Shown here one piece after another: positions 55,301 to 64,000 of a stretch of 64,000 nt of DNA. The notes under the pieces are model-generated. The model had not been told where the DNA came from. It saw nothing but the letters and a program-made list of their open reading frames with translations, and did not search any database. This DNA comes from Loxodes magnus (lineage: Eukaryota; Ciliophora; Karyorelictea; Loxodida; Loxodidae). A program made the position numbers and the translations under genes. Every line of letters starts with the position of its first letter. Positions within the stretch are counted from its first letter, which is position 1. Where the stretch lies: assembly GCA_946699065.1 (NCBI GenBank), contig CAMPDV010001063.1:62001-126000 (forward strand), written 5' to 3'.

Positions 55301-58300
55301 CCCGATACGATGAACTCTGAATCACTGGATATAGCCACAGATAATACAGAATCTGTGTGACCACTCATGGTCTTATAGGTACCTGTCTTGACGTCCCATA
55401 GTCTCACCGTATTATCATCACTTCCCGATACGATGAACTCTGAATCACTGGATATAGCCACAGCATATACATAATCTTTGTGACCACTCATGGTCTTACA
55501 GGTACCTGTCTTGACGTCCCATAGTCTCACCGTATTATCATCACTTCCCGATACGATGAACTCTGAATCACTGGATATAGCCACAGATAATACAGAATCT
55601 GTGTGACCACTCATGGTCTTACAGGTACCTGTCTTGACGTCCCATAGTCTCACCGTATTATCATCACTTCCCGATACGATGAACTCTGAATCACTGGATA
55701 TAGCCACAGATAATACAGAATCTGTGTGACCACTCATGGTCTTATAGGTACCTGTCTTGACGTCCCATAGTCTCACCGTATTATCATCACTTCCCGATAC
55801 GATGAACTCTGAATCACTGGATATAGCCACAGCATATACATAATCTTTGTGACCACTCATGGTCTTACAGGTACCTGTCTTGACGTCCCATAGTCTCACC
55901 GTATTATCTGCACTTCCCGATACGATGAACTCTGAATCACTGGATATAGCCACAGCATATACAGAATCTGTGTGACCACTCATGGTCTTACAGGTACCTG
56001 TCTTGACGTCCCATAGTCTCACCGTATTATCTGCACTTCCCGATACGATGAACTCTGAATCACTGGATATAGCCACAGATAATACAGAATCTGTGTGACC
56101 ACTCATGGTCTTACAGGTACCTGTCTTGACGTCCCATAGTCTCACCGTATTATCTTAACTTCCCGATACGATGAACTCTGAATCACTGGATATAGCCACA
56201 GCATTTACAACAATAGTGTGACCACTCATGGTCTTACAGGTACCTGTCTTGACGTCCCATAGTCTCACCGTATTATCTGCACTTCCCGATACGATGAACT
56301 CTGAATCACTGGATATAGCCACAGATAATACAGAATCTGTGTGACCACTCATGGTCTTACAGGTACCTGTCTTGACGTCCCATAGTCTCACCGTATTATC
56401 ATCACTTCCCGATACGATGAACTCTGAATCACTGGATATAGCCACAGATAATACAGAATCTGTGTGACCACTCATGGTCTTACAGGTACCTGTCTTGACG
56501 TCCCATAGTCTCACCGTCTTATCATCACTTCCCGATACGATGAACTCTGAATCACTGGATATAGCCACAGATAATACAGAATCTGTGTGACCACTCATGG
56601 TCTTACAGGTACCTGTCTTGACGTCCCATAGTCTCACCGTATTATCATCACTTCCCGATACGATGAACTCTGAATCACTGGATATAGCCACAGATAATAC
56701 AGAATCTGTGTGACCACTCATGGTCTTACAGGTACCTGTCTTGACGTCCCATAGTCTCACCGTATTATCTTAACTTCCCGATACGATGAACTCTGAATCA
56801 CTGGATATAGCCACAGATAATACATAACTAGTGTGACCACTCATGGTCTTACAGGTACCTGTCTTGACGTCCCATAGTCTCACCGTATTATCTTAACTTC
56901 CCGATACGATGAACTCTGAATCACTGGATATAGCCACAGCAGATACATAACTAGTGTGACCACTCATGGTCTTACAGGTACCTGTCTTGACGTCCCATAG
57001 TCTCACCGTATTATCATCACTTCCCGATACGATGAACTCTGAATCACTGGATATAGCCACGGATAATACAGAATCTGTGTGACCACTCATGGTCTTACAG
57101 GTACCTGTCTTGACGTCCCATAGTCTCACCGTCTTATCTTAACTTCCCGATACGATGAACTCTGAATCACTGGATATAGCCACAGATAATACAGAATCTG
57201 TGTGACCACTCATGGTCTTACAGGTACCTGTCTTGACGTCCCATAGTCTCACCGTCTTATCTTAACTTCCCGATACGATGAACTCTGAATCACTGGATAT
57301 AGCCACAGATGATAAAGAACTAGTGTGACCACTCATGGTCTTACAGGTACCTGTCTTGACGTCCCATAGTCTCACCGTATTATCATCACTTCCCGATACG
57401 ATGAACTCTGAATCACTGGATATAGCCACAGCATATACATAATCTTTGTGACCACTCATGGTCTTACAGGTACCTGTCTTGACGTCCCATAGTCTCACCG
57501 TATTATCTTAACTTCCCGATACGATGAACTCTGAATCACTGGATATAGCCACAGATAATACAGAATCTGTGTGACCACTCATGGTCTTACAGGTACCTGT
57601 CTTGACGTCCCATAGTCTCACCGTATTATCATCACTTCCCGATACGATGAACTCTGAATCACTGGATATAGCCACAGCAGATACAGAATCTGTGTGACCA
57701 CTCATGGTCTTACAGGTACCTGTCTTGACGTCCCATAGTCTCACCGTATTATCTGCACTTCCCGATACGATGAACTCTGAATCACTGGATATAGCCACAG
57801 ATAATACAGAATCTGTGTGACCACTCATGGTCTTACAGGTACCTGTCTTGACGTCCCATAGTCTCACCGTATTATCTTAACTTCCCGATACGATGAACTC
57901 TGAATCACTGGATATAGCCACAGCATATACAGAATCTGTGTGACCACTCATGGTCTTACAGGTACCTGTCTTGACGTCCCATAGTCTCACCGTATTATCT
58001 GCACTTCCCGATACGATGAACTCTGAATCACTGGATATAGCCACAGATAATACAGAATCTGTGTGACCACTCATGGTCTTACAGGTACCTGTCTTGACGT
58101 CCCATAGTCTCACCGTATTATCATCACTTCCCGATACGATGAACTCTGAATCACTGGATATAGCCACAGCATTTACAGAATCTGTGTGACCACTCATGGT
58201 CTTACAGGTACCTGTCTTGACGTCCCATAGTCTCACCGTATTATCTTAACTTCCCGATACGATGAACTCTGAATCACTGGATATAGCCACAGCAGATACA

Positions 58301-58737
58301 TAACTAGTGTGACCACTCATGGTCTTACAGGTACCTGTCTTGACGTCCCATAGTCTCACCGTATTATCATCACTTCCCGATACGATGAACTCTGAATCAC
58401 TGGATATAGCCACAGATAATACAGAATCTGTGTGACCACTCATGGTCTTATAGGTACCTGTCTTGACGTCCCATAGTCTCACCGTATTATCTGCACTTCC
58501 CGATACGATGAACTCTGAATCACTGGATATAGCCACAGATGATAAAGAACTAGTGTGACCACTCATGGTCTTATAGGTACCTGTCTTGACGTCCCATAGT
58601 CTCACCGTATTATCATCACTTCCCGATACGATGAACTCTGAATCACTGGATATAGCCACAGCATATACATAATCTTTGTGACCACTCATGGTCTTACAGG
58701 TACCTGTCTTGACGTCCCATAGTCTCACCGTATTATC

Positions 58738-59958
58738 TTAACTTCCCGATACGATGAACTCTGAATCACTGGATATAGCCACAGATAATACAGAATCTGT
58801 GTGACCACTCATGGTCTTACAGGTACCTGTCTTGACGTCCCATAGTCTCACCGTATTATCATCACTTCCCGATACGATGAACTCTGAATCACTGGATATA
58901 GCCACAGATAATACAGAATCTGTGTGACCACTCATGGTCTTACAGGTACCTGTCTTGACGTCCCATAGTCTCACCGTATTATCTTAACTTCCCGATACGA
59001 TGAACTCTGAATCACTGGATATAGCCACAGATAATACAGAATCTGTGTGACCACTCATGGTCTTATAGGTACCTGTCTTGACGTCCCATAGTCTCACCGT
59101 ATTATCATCACTTCCCGATACGATGAACTCTGAATCACTGGATATAGCCACAGCATATACATAATCTTTGTGACCACTCATGGTCTTACAGGTACCTGTC
59201 TTGACGTCCCATAGTCTCACCGTATTATCATCACTTCCCGATACGATGAACTCTGAATCACTGGATATAGCCACAGCATATACAGAATCTGTGTGACCAC
59301 TCATGGTCTTACAGGTACCTGTCTTGACGTCCCATAGTCTCACCGTATTATCTGCACTTCCCGATACGATGAACTCTGAATCACTGGATATAGCCACAGA
59401 TAATACAGAATCTGTGTGACCACTCATGGTCTTACAGGTACCTGTCTTGACGTCCCATAGTCTCACCGTATTATCTTAACTTCCCGATACGATGAACTCT
59501 GAATCACTGGATATAGCCACAGCATATACAGAATCTGTGTGACCACTCATGGTCTTACAGGTACCTGTCTTGACGTCCCATAGTCTCACCGTATTATCAT
59601 CACTTCCCGATACGATGAACTCTGAATCACTGGATATAGCCACAGATAATACAGAATCTGTGTGACCACTCATGGTCTTACAGGTACCTGTCTTGACGTC
59701 CCATAGTCTCACCGTCTTATCATCACTTCCCGATACGATGAACTCTGAATCACTGGATATAGCCACAGATAATACAGAATCTGTGTGACCACTCATGGTC
59801 TTACAGGTACCTGTCTTGACGTCCCATAGTCTCACCGTATTATCATCACTTCCCGATACGATGAACTCTGAATCACTGGATATAGCCACAGATAATACAG
59901 AATCTGTGTGACCACTCATGGTCTTACAGGTACCTGTCTTGACGTCCCATAGTCTCAC
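58738..59958 (-). repeat. Higher-order repeat block, copy 3 (partial)
   Basis: Matches 48164-49384 and 43491-44711 in unit order. The offset from copy 2 is 10,574 bp, which is 86 units minus four bases, exactly the four one-base deletions lying between them. Confidence 0.75.
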
Positions 59959-62900
59959 CGTATTATCTTAACTTCCCGATACGATGAACTCTGAATCACT
60001 GGATATAGCCACAGATAATACATAACTAGTGTGACCACTCATGGTCTTACAGGTACCTGTCTTGACGTCCCATAGTCTCACCGTATTATCTTAACTTCCC
60101 GATACGATGAACTCTGAATCACTGGATATAGCCACAGCAGATACATAACTAGTGTGACCACTCATGGTCTTACAGGTACCTGTCTTGACGTCCCATAGTC
60201 TCACCGTATTATCATCACTTCCCGATACGATGAACTCTGAATCACTGGATATAGCCACGGATAATACAGAATCTGTGTGACCACTCATGGTCTTACAGGT
60301 ACCTGTCTTGACGTCCCATAGTCTCACCGTCTTATCTTAACTTCCCGATACGATGAACTCTGAATCACTGGATATAGCCACAGATAATACAGAATCTGTG
60401 TGACCACTCATGGTCTTACAGGTACCTGTCTTGACGTCCCATAGTCTCACCGTCTTATCTTAACTTCCCGATACGATGAACTCTGAATCACTGGATATAG
60501 CCACAGATGATAAAGAACTAGTGTGACCACTCATGGTCTTACAGGTACCTGTCTTGACGTCCCATAGTCTCACCGTATTATCTTAACTTCCCGATACGAT
60601 GAACTCTGAATCACTGGATATAGCCACAGATAATACAGAATCTGTGTGACCACTCATGGTCTTACAGGTACCTGTCTTGACGTCCCATAGTCTCACCGTA
60701 TTATCATCACTTCCCGATACGATGAACTCTGAATCACTGGATATAGCCACAGCATTTACAGAATCTGTGTGACCACTCATGGTCTTACAGGTACCTGTCT
60801 TGACGTCCCATAGTCTCACCGTATTATCTGCACTTCCCGATACGATGAACTCTGAATCACTGGATATAGCCACAGCATATACAGAATCTGTGTGACCACT
60901 CATGGTCTTACAGGTACCTGTCTTGACGTCCCATAGTCCTCACCGTATTATCATCACTTCCCGATACGATGAACTCTGAATCACTGGATATAGCCACAGA
61001 TAATACAGAATCTGTGTGACCACTCATGGTCTTATAGGTACCTGTCTTGACGTCCCATAGTCTCACCGTATTATCTGCACTTCCCGATACGATGAACTCT
61101 GAATCACTGGATATAGCCCACAGATGATAAAGAACTAGTGTGACCACTCATGGTCTTACAGGTACCTGTCTTGACGTCCCATAGTCTCACCGTCTTATCA
61201 TCACTTCCCGATACGATGAACTCTGAATCACTGGATATAGCCACAGCATATACAGAATCTGTGTGACCACTCATGGTCTTACAGGTACCTGTCTTGACGT
61301 CCCATAGTCTCACCGTCTTATCTTAACTTCCCGATACGATGAACTCTGAATCACTGGATATAGCCACAGATGATAAAGAACTAGTGTGACCACTCATGGT
61401 CTTACAGGTACCTGTCTTGACGTCCCATAGTCTCACCGTATTATCTTAACTTCCGATACGATGAACTCTGAATCACTGGATATAGCCACAGATAATACAG
61501 AATCTGTGTGACCACTCATGGTCTTACAGGTACCTGTCTTGACGTCCCATAGTCTCACCGTATTATCATCACTTCCCGATACGATGAACTCTGAATCACT
61601 GGATATAGCCACAGCATTTACAGAATCTGTGTGACCACTCATGGTCTTACAGGTACCTGTCTTGACGTCCCATAGTCTCACCGTATTATCTGCACTTCCC
61701 GATACGATGAACTCTGAATCACTGGATATAGCCACAGCATATACAGAATCTGTGTGACCACTCATGGTCTTACAGGTACCTGTCTTGACGTCCCATAGTC
61801 TCACCGTATTATCATCACTTCCCGATACGATGAACTCTGAATCACTGGATATAGCCACAGATAATACAGAATCTGTGTGACCACTCATGGTCTTATAGGT
61901 ACCTGTCTTGACGTCCCATAGTCTCACCGTATTATCTGCACTTCCCGATACGATGAACTCTGAATCACTGGATATAGCCACAGATGATAAAGAACTAGTG
62001 TGACCACTCATGGTCTTACAGGTACCTGTCTTGACGTCCCATAGTCTCACCGTCTTATCATCACTTCCCGATACGATGAACTCTGAATCACTGGATATAG
62101 CCACAGCATATACAGAATCTGTGTGACCACTCATGGTCTTACAGGTACCTGTCTTGACGTCCCATAGTCTCACCGTATTATCTTAACTTCCCGATACGAT
62201 GAACTCTGAATCACTGGATATAGCCACAGCATATACAGAATCTGTGTGACCACTCATGGTCTTACAGGTACCTGTCTTGACGTCCCATAGTCTCACCGTT
62301 TTATCTTAACTTCCCGATACGATGAACTCTGAATCACTGGATATAGCCACAGATATACATAATCTTTGTGACCACTCATGGTCTTACAGGTACCTGTCTT
62401 GACGTCCCATAGTCTCACCGTATTATCATCACTTCCCGATACGATGAACTCTGAATCACTGGATATAGCCACAGATAATACAGAATCTGTGTGACCACTC
62501 ATGGTCTTACAGGTACCTGTCTTGACGTCCCATAGTCTCACCGTATTATCTGCACTTCCCGATACGATGAACTCTGAATCACTGGATATAGCCACAGATC
62601 TTACATAACTAGTGTAACCACTCATGGTCTTACAGATACCTGTCTTGACGTCCCATAGTCTCACCGTATTATCATCACTTCCCGATACGATGAACTCTGA
62701 ATCACTGGATATAGCCACAGATAATACAGAATCTTTGTGACCACTCATGGTCTTACAGGTACCTGTCTTGACGTCCCATAGTCTCACCGTATTATCTTAA
62801 CTTCCCGATACGATGAACTCTGAATCACTGGATATAGCCACAGATAATACAGAATCTGTGTGACCACTCATGGTCTTACAGGTACCTGTCTTGACGTCCC

Positions 62901-64000
62901 ATAGTCTCACCGTATTATCTGCACTTCCCGATACGATGAACTCTGAATCACTGGATATAGCCACAGCATATACATAATCTTTGTGACCACTCATGGTCTT
63001 ACAGGTACCTGTCTTGACGTCCCATAGTCTCACCGTATTATCATCACTTCCCGATACGATGAACTCTGAATCACTGGATATAGCCACAGCAGATACATAA
63101 CTAGTGTGACCACTCATGGTCTTACAGGTACCTGTCTTGACGTCCCATAGTCTCACCGTATTATCATCACTTCCCGATACGATGAACTCTGAATCACTGG
63201 ATATAGCCACAGATAATACAGAATCTGTGTGATCACTCATGGTCTTACAGGTACCTGTCTTGACGTCCCATAGTCTCACCGTATTATCTTAACTTCCCGA
63301 TACGATGAACTCTGAATCACTGGATATAGCCACAGATAATACAGAATCTGTGTGACCACTCATGGTCTTACAGGTACCTGTCTTGACGTCCCATAGTCTC
63401 ACCGTATTATCATCACTTCCCGATACGATGAACTCTGAATCACTGGATATAGCCACAGCATTTACAGAATCTGTGTGACCACTCATGGTCTTACAGGTAC
63501 CTGTCTTGACGTCCCATAGTCTCACCGTATTATCTGCACTTCCCGATACGATGAACTCTGAATCACTGGATATAGCCACAGCATATACAGAATCTGTGTG
63601 ACCACTCATGGTCTTACAGGTACCTGTCTTGACGTCCCATAGTCTCACCGTATTATCTTAACTTCCCGATACGATGAACTCTGAATCACTGGATATAGCC
63701 ACAGCAGATACATAACTAGTGTGACCACTCATGGTCTTACAGGTACCTGTCTTGACGTCCCATAGTCTCACCGTATTATCATCACTTCCCGATACGATGA
63801 ACTCTGAATCACTGGATATAGCCACAGATAATACAGAATCTGTGTGATCACTCATGGTCTTACAGGTACCTGTCTTGACGTCCCATAGTCTCACCGTCTT
63901 ATCTTAACTTCCCGATACGATGAACTCTGAATCACTGGATATAGCCACAGCAGATACATAACTAGTGTGACCACTCATGGTCTTACAGGTACCTGTCTTG

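Larger units (their letters stand above)
18343..64000 (-). repeat. Array B: about 371 tandem 123-bp WD40 units
   Basis: The period is 123 bp throughout, changed by only nine single-base indels in 45.7 kb. Units share a nearly invariant core, [14 protein letters not shown] and [14 protein letters not shown]. Variation is concentrated at the two residues after GHT (DS, SS, SY, NS, DP, IV, DY), the residues after V/L (LS, YA, NA, SS, SA) and the residues around the Asp (D, A, Q, W, R or Y before; N or K after). Occasional T-Y-K replaces T-C-K. It differs as a subfamily from array A. The array continues beyond 64000. Confidence 0.95.
46490..64000 (-). pseudogene. N-terminal-side part of array B with nine frameshifts
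   Basis: The frame of the WD40 units changes at about 46489, 52269, 52883, 53251, 53742 and 62352, each the same one-base loss turning CAGCATATAC into CAGATATAC. It also changes at about 60938 (extra C), 61118 (extra C) and 61453 (missing C). Between these points units remain intact. A product translated from the right would leave the WD40 frame, though with all stops recoded no frame of the unit terminates. Either this half is decaying, or the indels are assembly errors, or the array is not translated as one protein. Confidence 0.55.

Noticed and set aside
19260..63894. Dozens of separate small WD40 genes of 78-283 residues
   Set aside because: Their ends coincide with in-frame TAA or TGA at the variable S-G-S-x-D site and the next frame starts in phase. 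They are pieces of one recoded frame, apart from the nine true frameshifts.
18343..64000. Tandem direct repeats as a CRISPR array
   Set aside because: The period is 123 bp of continuous coding repeat with no unique spacers, and each unit translates as a WD40 repeat.
1..64000. Bacterial NLR-like or cyanobacterial WD40 origin
   Set aside because: The flanking AT-rich DNA, LINE elements, Gln at TAA/TAG and lack of bacterial gene organisation point to a ciliate nucleus.
1..64000. tRNA, rRNA or telomere sequences
   Set aside because: No cloverleaf with a recognisable T-arm, no rRNA block and no C4A2- or C4A4-type telomere repeats were seen.

Overview
This is ciliate nuclear DNA. The non-repeat parts are very AT-rich. 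The coding regions make sense only if TAA and TAG are read as glutamine, and several of them also need TGA read as tryptophan. TGA falls where protein families keep a Trp: the N-W-R-P-I motif of a reverse transcriptase (TGA 9591-9593), the YGSDITPW-type motif at about 10509-10532, the FDSVIW motif on the minus strand near 17515, and the S-G-S-W-D and H-T-S-W-V positions of WD40 repeats. All three standard stops therefore appear to have sense meanings. Among known ciliates this points to a karyorelictean (Loxodes-like) or Condylostoma-like code with context-dependent termination. The code is read from the sequence; the taxon is inference.

Layout. (1) 1-5991, minus strand: the 5' part of one long gene, open for all 1,997 codons in the window. 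It has a RING-type zinc finger, a Gln-rich coiled coil, pentapeptide repeats, and then 38 near-identical 41-residue WD40 repeats (array A) that run off the left edge. (2) 5992-18042: an AT-rich retroelement graveyard. It holds decayed LINE (non-LTR) reverse transcriptase copies on both strands, a 364-bp element present as an inverted pair around a 5.66-kb LINE block, two other SINE-like elements, and a broken Gln-rich coiled-coil gene. Several elements share a 3' hairpin followed by a (TTTA)n tail. (3) 18300-64000, minus strand: array B, about 371 more 123-bp WD40 units, running off the right edge. Its left 28.2 kb is one uninterrupted frame of about 9,396 codons. The right 17.5 kb carries nine single-base frameshifts, six of them copies of one deletion.

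How it may work together. In both arrays the repeat framework is nearly invariant, and variation is confined to a few residues: two after GHT, two after the following V/L, and those on either side of the Asp in S-G-S-x-D-x. Known precedents are the homogenised, hypervariable WD40 arrays of fungal NLR/HET allorecognition proteins. Gene A puts such an array behind a RING finger and a coiled coil, which suggests a recognition module coupled to a ubiquitin-ligase-like head. That function is inference. Most reading frames that look short under the standard code are fragments of these arrays split at in-frame TAA, TAG or TGA codons, and are not separate genes.
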